From positions 1,860,524 through 1,924,523 of the forward strand of contig NZ_JH932293.1 of the NCBI RefSeq assembly GCF_000301075.1: a stretch of 64,000 nt of DNA, given 5' to 3'. This document shows, one piece after another, positions 1 through 10,252 of the stretch (positions are counted from its first letter, which is position 1; the number at the start of each line of letters is the position of its first letter). The DNA comes from Bergeyella zoohelcum ATCC 43767 (GTDB lineage: Bacteria > Bacteroidota > Bacteroidia > Flavobacteriales > Weeksellaceae). The notes under the pieces are model-generated. The model saw only the letters and a list, made by a program, of their open reading frames with translations. It was not told the DNA's origin and did not search any database. Both the position numbers and the translations under genes were made by a program.

Positions 1-89
1 AATGTACAAAGTACAAAGACTTTTAGCATACAGCTTCCTGCCTACTGCTTATAGCTTTTTGGATGCGTTTGAGGAAGGTAAAGAATCAA
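1..89. other. Non-coding stretch at window edge
   Basis: No credible reading frame. The sequence is low-complexity, with a short duplicated tacaaag motif near position 5 and degenerate 'agctt/tgcttatagc' repeats. Similar degenerate spacer sequence flanks the four-helix-bundle gene near 40.2-40.7 kb. Whatever gene lies to the left is outside the window. Confidence 0.4.
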
Positions 90-124
90 AAAAAGCTACC
101 CGAAAAATATCAAGTAGCTTTTTT
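90..124 (-). terminator. Rho-independent terminator of katG
   Basis: The arms AAAAAGCTAC (90-99) and GTAGCTTTTTT (114-124) are perfectly complementary around a 14-nt loop. On the minus strand the hairpin starts 20 nt beyond the katG stop and ends in a T tract. Confidence 0.8.
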
Positions 125-143
125 AACTGAGAAGATCTGAAAA

Positions 144-2441
<2,298 letters not shown>

Positions 2442-2487
2442 TTATGAGAGATGAGTATGATTTTCAATAGAAATTAAAATAACAACT

Positions 2488-2502
2488 ATAGTTAAAATCT
2501 AT
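2488..2502. promoter_or_regulatory. OxyR-type operator upstream of katG
   Basis: The bases ATAGTTAAAATCTAT match the classical OxyR half-operator ATAGnTnnnAnCTAT at every fixed position. A weaker ATAG-N7-AATA element starts 21 bp away at 2467, close to the two-turn spacing of tandem OxyR sites. The site is about 55 bp upstream of the katG -7 element, a distance suited to an activator. Assignment to OxyR rests on the motif only; no oxyR gene is in the window. Confidence 0.5.
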
Positions 2503-2542
2503 CATATTTTAAAATACATTTAGAAGTAAATTATAAAAACAA

Positions 2543-2566
2543 GAGGTTATCTTTTCAGATAACCTC
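2543..2566 (-). terminator. Terminator of prfC
   Basis: Perfect 9-bp stem GAGGTTATC/GATAACCTC with a 6-nt loop. On the minus strand it begins 10 nt after the prfC stop and is followed by TTGTTTTTAT. Confidence 0.85.
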
Positions 2567-2575
2567 CTTATACTT

Positions 2576-4174
2576 CTATTTTGCTTGCTCAAATTCACTA
2601 ATAAAATGCAGCTTTACATTAGGGAATTTTTCTTGGGTCATAGTGATGGTAAATGCGGAATCTGCAAGAAAAACCAATTGGTTGTATTTATCTCGGGCTA
2701 AAAATCTCTGCTTAAGCCTTGCAAATTCTTTAAACTCTTCGGATTTTTCATCGGCCTCTACCCAACAAGCCTTATGAATACCTATCGGTTCATAAGTACA
2801 TTTGGCACCATACTCGTGCTCCAAACGGTATTGGATGACTTCGTATTGTAATGCTCCTACGGTTCCGATGATTTTTCTTCCATTCATCTCCAATGTGAAA
2901 AGCTGAGCCACGCCCTCATCCATGAGCTGGTCTATGCCTTTTGCTAATTGTTTCGCTTTCAGAGGGTCATCGTTATTGATATACCTAAAATGCTCTGGAG
3001 AGAAACTTGGAATTCCCTTGAACTGCAATTTTTCGCCCGCCGTTAAAGTATCACCTATTCGGAAGTTTCCTGTATCGTGAAGCCCTACGATGTCCCCGGG
3101 GAAAGACTCGTCTACTACTTCTTTTTTATCCGCAAAAAAGGCATTGGGTGATGAGAATTTCATTTTTTTCCCCTCTCTTACCAGCAGGTAATTTTCATTT
3201 CGCTTAAAAGTTCCCGATACTATTTTCACGAATGCCAATCGGTCACGGTGTTTAGGATCCATATTGGCATGGATTTTAAAAACAAAACCAGTGAAATTCT
3301 TTTCTTCAGGTTTTACGACTCTTAAGTCTGATTCCTTCGGTTGAGGCATCGGGGCGATGTCTATAAATGCATCTAACAACTCTCGTACACCAAAATTATT
3401 TAATGCCGACCCGAAAAACACAGGTTGCTGCTCGCCTTTCATGTAGAGTTCGCGGTCAAATTCTGGATATACTGACTCTACTAGTTCCAATTCTTCCCTT
3501 AAAGTAGCAGCCGCTTTCTCGCCGATTGCATCGTCTATGGCAGTATCTTGAATGTCATTAAAAGTAATACTTTCGCCTACTTTTTGTTTTTTCTCTTCAA
3601 GGAAAAGCTGAATATTTTTCTCCCAAATGTTATAAATTCCTTGGAAGTCACTTCCCATTCCGATAGGCAGCGACAAAGGAACTACGCTGAGTCCTAGTTT
3701 TTGCTCTACTTCATCCAAAAGGTCAAAGGCATCTTTACCCTCTCTGTCCAGCTTATTGATGAATACCAGCATAGGGATATTTCTCATCCTACAAACCTGC
3801 ACCAGTTTTTCGGTTTGTTCCTCCACCCCTTTTGCTACATCGATGACCACAATTACAGAATCCACAGCAGTTAAAGTACGATAAGTATCCTCTGCGAAAT
3901 CTTTATGCCCAGGAGTATCTAGGATATTGATTTTATGATTTTTATATTCAAAAGCCAAAACGGAAGTGGCTACGGAAATTCCTCTTTGTCTTTCAATTTC
4001 CATAAAGTCCGAAGTGGCTCCTTTTTTTATTTTGTTGGATTTTACCGCACCCGCCTCTTGGATTGCTCCCCCGAAGAGGAGTAATTTTTCAGTAAGTGTG
4101 GTTTTTCCAGCATCGGGGTGAGAGATGATGCCGAAAGTTTTTCTCTTTTGTATTTCTTTGATTAAATCTGACAT
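2576..4174 (-). CDS. prfC: Peptide chain release factor 3 (RF3)
   Basis: Translational GTPase that recycles class I release factors RF1/RF2 from the ribosome after peptide release. The start chosen at 4174 (MSDLIKEI) gives 532 residues, close to the usual ~529. The frame stays open for seven more codons upstream, but that extension (MHAYFKP) is not family-like. GTPase motifs, numbered from this start: G1 HPDAGKTT at 19-26, G2 QRGISV at 63-68, G3 DTPGH at 86-90, G4 NKLD at 140-143. The C-terminal half carries the RF3-specific beta-barrel and alpha/beta domains. The gene stands alone between two oppositely organised units and has its own terminator. No SD sequence is visible. Confidence 0.96.
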   Translation of the reverse strand: MSDLIKEIQKRKTFGIISHPDAGKTTLTEKLLLFGGAIQEAGAVKSNKIKKGATSDFMEIERQRGISVATSVLAFEYKNHKINILDTPGHKDFAEDTYRTLTAVDSVIVVIDVAKGVEEQTEKLVQVCRMRNIPMLVFINKLDREGKDAFDLLDEVEQKLGLSVVPLSLPIGMGSDFQGIYNIWEKNIQLFLEEKKQKVGESITFNDIQDTAIDDAIGEKAAATLREELELVESVYPEFDRELYMKGEQQPVFFGSALNNFGVRELLDAFIDIAPMPQPKESDLRVVKPEEKNFTGFVFKIHANMDPKHRDRLAFVKIVSGTFKRNENYLLVREGKKMKFSSPNAFFADKKEVVDESFPGDIVGLHDTGNFRIGDTLTAGEKLQFKGIPSFSPEHFRYINNDDPLKAKQLAKGIDQLMDEGVAQLFTLEMNGRKIIGTVGALQYEVIQYRLEHEYGAKCTYEPIGIHKACWVEADEKSEEFKEFARLKQRFLARDKYNQLVFLADSAFTITMTQEKFPNVKLHFISEFEQAK

Positions 4175-4309
4175 AGGTTTGAAATATGCGTGCAAAAATC
4201 GTGAAATTTAATGGAATGTGCAATGAATGTTTATTGGAGAGGTTAGAGATTGGAAATTAGAGATTAGAAAGCTAATCGTTAATAGCCAACTGCATGGAAT
4301 AAAAAATAT

Positions 4310-4317
4310 TATCTTTG
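4310..4317 (+). promoter_or_regulatory. Promoter of the CPBP-rdgB-rnz operon
   Basis: TATCTTTG matches the -7 consensus TAnnTTTG. It lies 16 nt upstream of the TTG start of the CPBP gene, so the leader is very short. Confidence 0.6.
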
Positions 4318-4333
4318 CAATAAATCAACTGTA

Positions 4334-5167
4334 TTGAAAAATTTAAACCATATCCCCAGATATACCTTTGATGGTTGGGGAGCATTGGCACTGGTGGCTG
4401 GATTCATTCCTTCCATATTGATAGCAGGTATTTTATCAGTGATTGCCATGGAACAAGGTATCAAAATAGATGAACTCCCTCTTTTCACTGTGATAACCAC
4501 CGCTATCATGTGGCTAGGAGCAATTATGTCATTCGATTTTTTTATATGCCGAAAACAAACAGGAATGCCCATAAGGTTTCATCTCAAAATGAGCGGATTA
4601 AAAATCACACTCCTTTCCTTGCCATTGATGATAGGGACAATGCTCATTTCAGAATTTTTCATCTCAAGGCTTCCTACCACGGGAAAATTTTGGGGAGATT
4701 GGTACCAAAAGTATGAGCAAATGATGGAATTTGCTACCTCTACCCCTTGGGCAATGGCGTTTTTAGGCATTATCATCGCTCCTATATTTGAGGAAATCGT
4801 TTTTAGGGGGATTATAATGAAAGGACTTACCAATAAAGGAGTACATCCATGGAAAGCCATTATTTTTTCGGCATTACTCTTCGGTATCATTCATGGAAAT
4901 CCTTGGCAGTTTTTAGGAGCATCTATTATTGGACTCGTTTTAGGATATATCTACTGGCAATCAGAGACGCTATTACTCCCTATTTTGCTTCATTCTTTTA
5001 ATAACGCATTGGTCATCTGCCTCTTTTACATTACAGGAAAGGAAAATTTTTCAGATATAATCCAGCTTTCTCCCATCATCTTACTATTTATCGGGATTAT
5101 GCTTACCGTTATAGGGAGCTGGGGAATGAGAAAATTCAACTATCGAAGAAAAGACATTACATCATAA
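4334..5167 (+). CDS. CPBP-family intramembrane metalloprotease
   Basis: Membrane-embedded glutamic protease/metalloprotease of the CPBP (CAAX protease / bacteriocin-processing, ABI) family; the substrate is unknown. It has 277 residues with about eight hydrophobic segments. The family motifs are present: EExxxR as E153-E154-R158 (EEIVFRG), FxxxH as F183-H187 (FGIIH), and H220-SFNNA. The start is a TTG at 4334, chosen because the promoter lies directly upstream and the first hydrophobic segment follows at about residue 14. It is the first gene of a probable three-gene operon: rdgB starts 27 nt downstream. Confidence 0.88.
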   Translation: MKNLNHIPRYTFDGWGALALVAGFIPSILIAGILSVIAMEQGIKIDELPLFTVITTAIMWLGAIMSFDFFICRKQTGMPIRFHLKMSGLKITLLSLPLMIGTMLISEFFISRLPTTGKFWGDWYQKYEQMMEFATSTPWAMAFLGIIIAPIFEEIVFRGIIMKGLTNKGVHPWKAIIFSALLFGIIHGNPWQFLGASIIGLVLGYIYWQSETLLLPILLHSFNNALVICLFYITGKENFSDIIQLSPIILLFIGIMLTVIGSWGMRKFNYRRKDITS

Positions 5168-5194
5168 TTGACTTAAATAACACCTTAAAAAAAC

Positions 5195-5770
5195 ATGAAA
5201 CAACAACTTTTGGTAGCCACCCACAATCTTCATAAGAAAGAGGAAATACAACAAATTTTAGGCGATAGTTTTGAAGTAAAAAGCCTTACCGATTATGATT
5301 TAAACGAAGAAATTATAGAAGATGGAGATTCTTTCCAAGCCAATGCTCAAATCAAAGCACAATATTGCTACGAAAAAACAGGAATTCCTAGTTTAGGTGA
5401 TGATTCAGGGTTAGTAGTTCCTGCATTAGATGGCAGACCGGGTATCTTTTCGGCAAGATATGCAGGCGACCATGACTTTCAAAAAAACATCGCCAAAGTA
5501 TTGGACGAAATGACGGGAATCGAAAATAGAAGTGCTTATTTTATCACTGTACTCTGTTATTATGATGAAAATGGAGCAACTTTTTACGAGGGAACCGTAC
5601 ACGGAAATCTCTTAACAGAAAATAAAGGCCATCAAGGCTTCGGGTACGACCCTATTTTCGTTCCAGAAGGATATGATATTACCTTCGCAGAAATGAACCC
5701 CGAAGATAAAAATGCCATCTCTCATAGAAAAAAGGCATTAGATAAATTCCTAAAAAGTTTTCATAAGTAA
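5195..5770 (+). CDS. rdgB: dITP/XTP pyrophosphatase (Ham1/RdgB family)
   Basis: Hydrolyses non-canonical purine nucleoside triphosphates (ITP, dITP, XTP) to monophosphates and so keeps deaminated bases out of DNA and RNA. It has 191 residues, standard for the family. The N-terminal nucleotide-binding motif is ATHNLHKKEE (family form (A/S)TxNxxKxxE). DDSGL at about residues 67-71 carries the catalytic Asp, followed by GRPGIFSARYAG. GFGYDPIF and the SHRKKAL segment near the C-terminus are also typical. It lies between the CPBP gene and rnz on the same strand with short gaps. Confidence 0.96.
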   Translation: MKQQLLVATHNLHKKEEIQQILGDSFEVKSLTDYDLNEEIIEDGDSFQANAQIKAQYCYEKTGIPSLGDDSGLVVPALDGRPGIFSARYAGDHDFQKNIAKVLDEMTGIENRSAYFITVLCYYDENGATFYEGTVHGNLLTENKGHQGFGYDPIFVPEGYDITFAEMNPEDKNAISHRKKALDKFLKSFHK

Positions 5771-5809
5771 TTTTTTTAGTGCATTTTTGCCTATACTAAT
5801 TGATAAAAA

Positions 5810-6724
5810 GTGAGTGCTAAGATTACTATTTTAGGCTATAATTCTGCCATTCCTACCGTTTCGGGAATTCCTACTTCGCAGTATTTGGAAATGAATGAAA
5901 GACATTTTCTCATAGATTGTGGAGAGGGAACACAGGTACAGCTCCGCCGTGCTAGGGTAAAATTTTCTAAAATCAATCATATTTTCATCTCCCACCTCCA
6001 TGGAGACCACTGTTTTGGACTTCCGGGACTGATTTCCTCCTTCCGATTATTAGGAAGAGAAGCACCACTCCATATTTACGGTCCAAAGGGAATAGCAGAA
6101 ATGCTAGAAACCATTTTCAGAATTACCGACTCTCACCGAGAGTTTAATGTCATCTACCATGAACTCAGCAGTAAACAGTCTGAACTCATTTATGAAGACC
6201 ATAAACTGACCGTGCATACCATTCCTCTCAATCATAGAATCTATGCCAATGGCTATCTTTTCCGTGAAAAGCAAGGACTAAGGCACCTGAATATGGAGGA
6301 AATTAAAAAATATCCTGAAATAGAAGTGTGCGATTATCATAAACTTAAAAAAGGAGAAGACTTTCTGCTTTCTGATGGCTATCTGCTCAAAAATGAAGTC
6401 CTTACTACCCCTGCAGAGAAAGGAAAATCTTACGCATTTTGTAGCGATACGAGATTCAAACCAGACATTGTTCCTATCATCAAAGGCGTAGATGTACTCT
6501 ATCATGAAGCTACTTTTCTACATGATTTAAAGGAAATGGCAGACTATACAGGGCATACCACTGCCATGGAGGCAGCCCTTATCGCTAAAGAAGCCGAGGC
6601 AGGAAAACTTATCTTAGGACATTTCTCTAATCGTTACTCTGATCTCAGCGTTTTCTTAGATGAAACCCGTCCTATTTTCCCCAATACTTTTCTACCAGAG
6701 GCTTTGAAAGAAGTAGAAATATAA
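5810..6724 (+). CDS. rnz: Ribonuclease Z
   Basis: Zinc-dependent endonuclease of the metallo-beta-lactamase fold that trims the 3' ends of tRNA precursors. It has 304 residues, the short bacterial form. The metal motif HLHGDH occupies residues 62-67. Further ligands are likely the His in NHRIYANGYLF, the Asp in FCSDTRF and the His in LGHFSNRY. The start is a GTG at 5810, 39 nt after the rdgB stop; the protein begins in the usual family way (I-T-x-L-G). It is the last gene of the operon. Confidence 0.95.
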   Translation: MSAKITILGYNSAIPTVSGIPTSQYLEMNERHFLIDCGEGTQVQLRRARVKFSKINHIFISHLHGDHCFGLPGLISSFRLLGREAPLHIYGPKGIAEMLETIFRITDSHREFNVIYHELSSKQSELIYEDHKLTVHTIPLNHRIYANGYLFREKQGLRHLNMEEIKKYPEIEVCDYHKLKKGEDFLLSDGYLLKNEVLTTPAEKGKSYAFCSDTRFKPDIVPIIKGVDVLYHEATFLHDLKEMADYTGHTTAMEAALIAKEAEAGKLILGHFSNRYSDLSVFLDETRPIFPNTFLPEALKEVEI

Positions 6725-6861
6725 AAAGATTCTTAGGATGATATAATTATTAAAAAATGTTTCAATAATTTTTCGGTTGGTTTCTATTGATTTCAATTTT
6801 TTAGATTTTCAGTATCTCTTATCTCTACCATAGAACCCATACATATTATTTATTTAGGGCT

Positions 6862-6876
6862 ATAGTTTTAATCAAT
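6862..6876. promoter_or_regulatory. OxyR-like site upstream of the peroxiredoxin gene
   Basis: ATAGTTTTAATCAAT matches ATAGnTnnnAnCTAT with one mismatch in the last tetranucleotide. It shares CTATAGTT-N2-AATC with the katG site. It ends 32 bp before the -7 element at 6909. Another ATAG-N7 element (ACAT end) begins at 6830. The rest of the 220-bp gap after rnz shows nothing else I can name. Confidence 0.4.
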
Positions 6877-6908
6877 GCTTATTACTTTTTTATACTGAAA
6901 AAATCAAT

Positions 6909-6916
6909 TACCTTTG
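6909..6916 (+). promoter_or_regulatory. Promoter of the peroxiredoxin operon
   Basis: TACCTTTG matches the -7 consensus TAnnTTTG and lies 28 nt upstream of the ATG at 6945. Confidence 0.65.
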
Positions 6917-6944
6917 CGATATAAAATTAAAAAACAATCATATT

Positions 6945-7577
6945 ATGTCTATTGTAGGAAAAAAATTCCCAAACATCACCGTAGATGCCATCTGCTCTAT
7001 GGGAGATAACCTCAGAGTAAATGTACTAGAAGAAGCAGTAGCAAACAATAAAAAAGTATTGCTTTTCTGGTATCCGAAAGATTTCACTTTCGTTTGTCCT
7101 ACGGAGCTTCATGCTTTCCAAGAGGCTTTAGCTGAGTTTGAAAAAAGAAATACAGTAGTTATCGGTGCATCTTGTGATACCAATGAAGTACACTTTGCGT
7201 GGCTGAACACCCCCAAAGATCAAGGCGGTATAGAAGGCGTTAGCTACAGACTTTTAGCAGACACACACCGTCAGCTAGCCAATGCTTTGGGCATTGTGGA
7301 CCAAGATTTTGATTATGATGAGGAGGGCAATGAGCATTTCTTGGGTTCTAATGTAACTTATAGAGCTACTTACCTCATTGATGAAACAGGTAAAGTATTC
7401 CACGAAGCAGTAAATGATATGCCTTTGGGAAGAAATGTAAAAGACTTCTTAAGACTCATAGATGCTTATGCACATATCCAAACCCACGGCGAAGTGTGCC
7501 CTGCCAACTGGGAGGAAGGGAAAGATGCCATGAGTGCAGATAGAAAATCTACGGCTGAGTATCTTGCAAAACACTAA
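6945..7577 (+). CDS. 2-Cys peroxiredoxin (AhpC/Prx1 group)
   Basis: Thiol peroxidase that reduces hydrogen peroxide and organic hydroperoxides. It has 210 residues. The peroxidatic Cys51 sits in FTFVCPTELHAF, with P44 and T48 of the PxxxTxxC signature; the resolving Cys185 is in HGEVCPANW near the C-terminus. The GGLG loop of over-oxidation-sensitive enzymes appears as GGIEG (94-98), and no YF motif is visible at the C-terminus, so it may resist over-oxidation (inference). The electron donor is probably the thioredoxin encoded 80 nt downstream. A terminator-like hairpin lies between the two genes. The symbol ahpC is possible but not certain. Confidence 0.95.
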   Translation: MSIVGKKFPNITVDAICSMGDNLRVNVLEEAVANNKKVLLFWYPKDFTFVCPTELHAFQEALAEFEKRNTVVIGASCDTNEVHFAWLNTPKDQGGIEGVSYRLLADTHRQLANALGIVDQDFDYDEEGNEHFLGSNVTYRATYLIDETGKVFHEAVNDMPLGRNVKDFLRLIDAYAHIQTHGEVCPANWEEGKDAMSADRKSTAEYLAKH

Positions 7578-7585
7578 AAACACAT

Positions 7586-7620
7586 AAAAAATAGAAGGAC
7601 TTAAAGTTCTTCTATTTTTT
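7586..7620 (+). terminator. Terminator or attenuator after the peroxiredoxin gene
   Basis: A 15-nt arm at 7586-7600 pairs with 7606-7620 (one G-T wobble) around a 5-nt loop. The right arm ends in TATTTTTT, 8 nt after the stop. The thioredoxin gene has no clear TAnnTTTG of its own, so read-through is likely. Confidence 0.75.
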
Positions 7621-7657
7621 AAATATTCTCCATTTTATTCATCAAAAAAATACCATT

Positions 7658-7972
7658 ATGTATATTGAAATCACGGAAGACAACTTAGCTTCTCTACTAG
7701 AAGCAAATGAAAAAGTTGCTGTACAATACGGTGCTACATGGTGCGGAAACTGCCGTATTATGAAACCTAAGTTTAAAAAATTGGCTACTGAAAATGAGAC
7801 CATCCCATTTTACTATGTAGATGCGGAGAAGTTTCCTGAAAGTAGAAAATTCGCTAAAGTAGATAACCTTCCTACTTTTGCCATCTTCCAAAACGGAACG
7901 CTAGTCAATCAGGTACAAACCAACCAAATGGAAAATCTCCAAACCCTCATTAACGAATTGGTATCACCTTAA
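7658..7972 (+). CDS. Thioredoxin-family protein with WCGNC active site
   Basis: Small cytoplasmic thiol-disulfide oxidoreductase, 104 residues, one thioredoxin fold. The active site is C29-G-N-C32 in the context ATWCGNCRIMKP; classical thioredoxins have WCGPC, so the Pro is replaced by Asn. The cis-proline loop is NLPTFAIF. There is no signal peptide. Its position right after a 2-Cys peroxiredoxin suggests it is the dedicated reductant (inference from context). The next small gene starts 12 nt downstream. Confidence 0.9.
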   Translation: MYIEITEDNLASLLEANEKVAVQYGATWCGNCRIMKPKFKKLATENETIPFYYVDAEKFPESRKFAKVDNLPTFAIFQNGTLVNQVQTNQMENLQTLINELVSP

Positions 7973-7984
7973 AATCATAAGCAC

Positions 7985-8233
7985 ATGAAATTACCTATTA
8001 TCCGCCAATTTTACCAAAACAACAGTGCGGAAAATCTAGAAAAAGCAGTAGAAGTATTAGAATCTTTTACCGAGTTCAGAGGGGTAACTGATGAACAGCT
8101 GAGCGTTATCGGGGATATGATGACGGATATGCTAGGAGCAATAGAAGTTCACGAACAAGTGAAAAATGGCACCAGCGAAAAAGATGCCCTGAATGGCTTC
8201 GCCAAAAAAGTAATGGGAAGCATTGATAGATAA
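7985..8233 (+). CDS. Small conserved flavobacterial protein (probably DUF6952)
   Basis: An 82-residue soluble, mostly helical acidic protein beginning MKLPIIRQFYQNN. Its composition and phrases such as VLESFTEF and AIEVHE resemble the DUF6952 family that accompanies peroxiredoxin/thioredoxin genes in Flavobacteriia; that link is from memory. No Cys and no known catalytic motif are present. It is co-transcribed with the thioredoxin gene (12-nt gap) and followed by a strong terminator. The function is unknown; a role in thiol stress is suggested only by position. Confidence 0.8.
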   Translation: MKLPIIRQFYQNNSAENLEKAVEVLESFTEFRGVTDEQLSVIGDMMTDMLGAIEVHEQVKNGTSEKDALNGFAKKVMGSIDR

Positions 8234-8240
8234 TATATTC

Positions 8241-8267
8241 AACCTCGATTTTTTCGAGGTTTTTTTT
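8241..8267 (+). terminator. Terminator of the peroxiredoxin operon
   Basis: The 8-bp stem AACCTCGA/TCGAGGTT (8241-8248 and 8254-8261) has a T-rich loop and is followed by six T. Confidence 0.9.
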
Positions 8268-8294
8268 ATCGATAAACAATTAGAAAAATCGTCT

Positions 8295-8302
8295 TATCTT
8301 TG
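8295..8302 (+). promoter_or_regulatory. Promoter of the SanA-like gene
   Basis: TATCTTTG matches TAnnTTTG. Because transcription would begin near 8308, an ATG-like start at 8300 is excluded and the start moves to the TTG at 8360. Confidence 0.6.
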
Positions 8303-8359
8303 TGTGTCTCTTATTTCAGAGAAAAAAGCCTACTATTATCTGATAAATCAATATTCAAT

Positions 8360-8977
8360 TTGAAAAAAATTATCCTGATTTTCCGTTTTCTCTTTTATAG
8401 TGCTGAGCTCATAGTATTGCTCATCATTATGGCAAATTTTTGGGTAATTTCGCTCACCAAAGGACATACCTATACCAAGATATCTAAAATTCCCTATAAA
8501 GAAACTGCATTGGTATTGGGAACATCTCCCAAAACGAAAGGGGGCAATGCCAATCCTTACTTCATCTATAGAATGGATGCCACAGCACTCCTCTATCACT
8601 ATGGTAAAATCAATGAAATCATTGTAAGTGGTGAGAAAAGCCCTGGCTATGATGAAACGCTGTATATGAAAAACTATTTAGTCTCCCAAGAAGGCATTCC
8701 CGAAAATGCCATTGTACGGGATACCCTGGGCTTTAATACCCAAAAGAGTATTTCACGATGCAAAGATGTTTATGCTAAAAATGACATCATCATCGTATCT
8801 CAGGGGTATCATAATATGAGAGCCTTATTCTATGCCCGAAATAAAGATATGGACGCCATCGCCTTTGATGCTCGTTCCGTGAATCAGCCCGAGAGTTATT
8901 ACAGAAATCAGTTCAGAGAAGCTATAGCGAGAGTTCAGGCCGTTATCTATTATATTACTGGCTATTCTCTAGATTAA
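8360..8977 (+). CDS. SanA/YdcF-like membrane protein (DUF218)
   Basis: Single-pass membrane protein with a DUF218 domain, the family of E. coli SanA, ElyC and YdcF, linked to envelope barrier function. The start is a TTG at 8360, giving 205 residues: MKKIILIF, one transmembrane helix at about residues 4-30, then the extracytoplasmic domain. ALVLGTSP opens the domain; IIVSGEK, the acidic GYDET and the stretch around SQGYHNMRALFYAR follow the family pattern. The frame stays open 60 nt upstream, but the promoter rules that out. The SGNH hydrolase begins 23 nt downstream and is probably co-transcribed. Confidence 0.85.
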   Translation: MKKIILIFRFLFYSAELIVLLIIMANFWVISLTKGHTYTKISKIPYKETALVLGTSPKTKGGNANPYFIYRMDATALLYHYGKINEIIVSGEKSPGYDETLYMKNYLVSQEGIPENAIVRDTLGFNTQKSISRCKDVYAKNDIIIVSQGYHNMRALFYARNKDMDAIAFDARSVNQPESYYRNQFREAIARVQAVIYYITGYSLD

Positions 8978-9000
8978 ATTTGAAAACAAATATTCTTATT

Positions 9001-10227
9001 ATGAAAAAACATGTTACCATCTTCATCCTCCTCTTCGTAGTGTTTCCATTTTGGGGACAAGAAAAAGTACTTTTCATTGGTAATAGTCTTACTTATTTCC
9101 ATGATATCCCCCTACTTTTTAAACAAATCGCTAATAGTAAAGGAAAACATGTAGATGTTCATAGCTTTACACAAGGCGGTGCAGGGCTGGCTGATCATAT
9201 TGCGAACCCTGCATTATTTACCAAAATCAATTCTGAAATGTGGGACATAGTTATCATTCAGCCAGGTTCGGGAGAGTCTGGAGGGGTTACCGCTCCCGCT
9301 ACCCAAACCGCTCAGCTTGTCCAGACCATCATCAATGCCGTGAAAACACAAAATCCTTGTGCTAGAATTTATCTCTACGAAATTTCTAACGGGGTGCGTG
9401 CCGATAATAATGTTCCTAACTACGCTTCTTACCAAACTACACAAACACTGATTAAAAATACTATCACCGCCATAGCTCATCAGGTACAAATTCCTTTCAT
9501 CCCTGCGGGGGAAGCCTTTAGAGCTCATTATACACAGCATCAGGATTTACTGCTCCATCCTAGATACAATGACATACACCAAAACCTCAATGGTGCTTAT
9601 ATGGTGGCATGTACAGCATTTGGCACTATTTATCAGCAGCCTGTTTTTCCATCTTCATTCATCAGTACCATCCCCAATACGCGAGCTGAGTATCTCCAAA
9701 ATGTAGCCGATGCTACGGTATTCGGAAATCCTGTGGAGTGGCTCATCGGAGTGTATCAGCCGCATGCCCTCTTCAGTGCCAATGTCCAAAATTCCACAGT
9801 TTCTGTAACCAATCATTCTACCCATTACGATTCCCTATCTTGGGACTTCAATGGTGAATTTACCTCCACCGCTGCTGCTCCCAGCTATACTTTCCATAGC
9901 TTGGGACAAAAGACCATCACCCTGACCATTGTAAAAAATAATTGTAGTTACCAATATAGAAAAGTAGTAGATATTACAACACTTTCTACCCAAGAAACAA
10001 AATCTTTGACCGTAGAAATTTACCCTAATCCTTTTTCGGAAAAAATCTATATCCGTACGGAAGAAAAAATTGCACAAATCACTCTCTATGATGCTTCTGG
10101 AAAAAAAGTTTTCATAGAAAACCAACCCTCAAATACCATTTCTGTGAGCCATCTTCCCAAAGGATACTATATTCTTGATATCCTGTTAAAAAACGGCAGT
10201 ACCATTACTAAAAAAATGATCAAGTAA
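9001..10227 (+). CDS. Secreted SGNH hydrolase with PKD domain and T9SS sorting domain
   Basis: Predicted secreted esterase/lipase. The start at ATG 9001 gives 408 residues beginning with a signal peptide (MKKHVTIF..., cleavage near WG-QE); a frame extension of seven codons upstream is less likely. The SGNH blocks are visible: GNSLT with the nucleophile Ser (about residue 29), the Gly in GGAG, a GSGESGG segment, and DxxH in NDIHQN. A PKD-like beta domain (SWDFNGEF ... KTITLTIV) precedes a C-terminal type A sorting domain (VEIYPNPF ... KGYYILDI ... KKMIK) that directs export by the type IX secretion system. The substrate is unknown. It may share the promoter of the SanA-like gene. Confidence 0.9.
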   Translation: MKKHVTIFILLFVVFPFWGQEKVLFIGNSLTYFHDIPLLFKQIANSKGKHVDVHSFTQGGAGLADHIANPALFTKINSEMWDIVIIQPGSGESGGVTAPATQTAQLVQTIINAVKTQNPCARIYLYEISNGVRADNNVPNYASYQTTQTLIKNTITAIAHQVQIPFIPAGEAFRAHYTQHQDLLLHPRYNDIHQNLNGAYMVACTAFGTIYQQPVFPSSFISTIPNTRAEYLQNVADATVFGNPVEWLIGVYQPHALFSANVQNSTVSVTNHSTHYDSLSWDFNGEFTSTAAAPSYTFHSLGQKTITLTIVKNNCSYQYRKVVDITTLSTQETKSLTVEIYPNPFSEKIYIRTEEKIAQITLYDASGKKVFIENQPSNTISVSHLPKGYYILDILLKNGSTITKKMIK

Positions 10228-10252
10228 AGCATTGTGAGTGATGATTTAATGA

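Noticed and set aside
4196-4300. Small gene or RNA in the prfC-CPBP gap
   Set aside because: Only degenerate agagatt/ggaaattag repeats, with no frame or hairpin of note.
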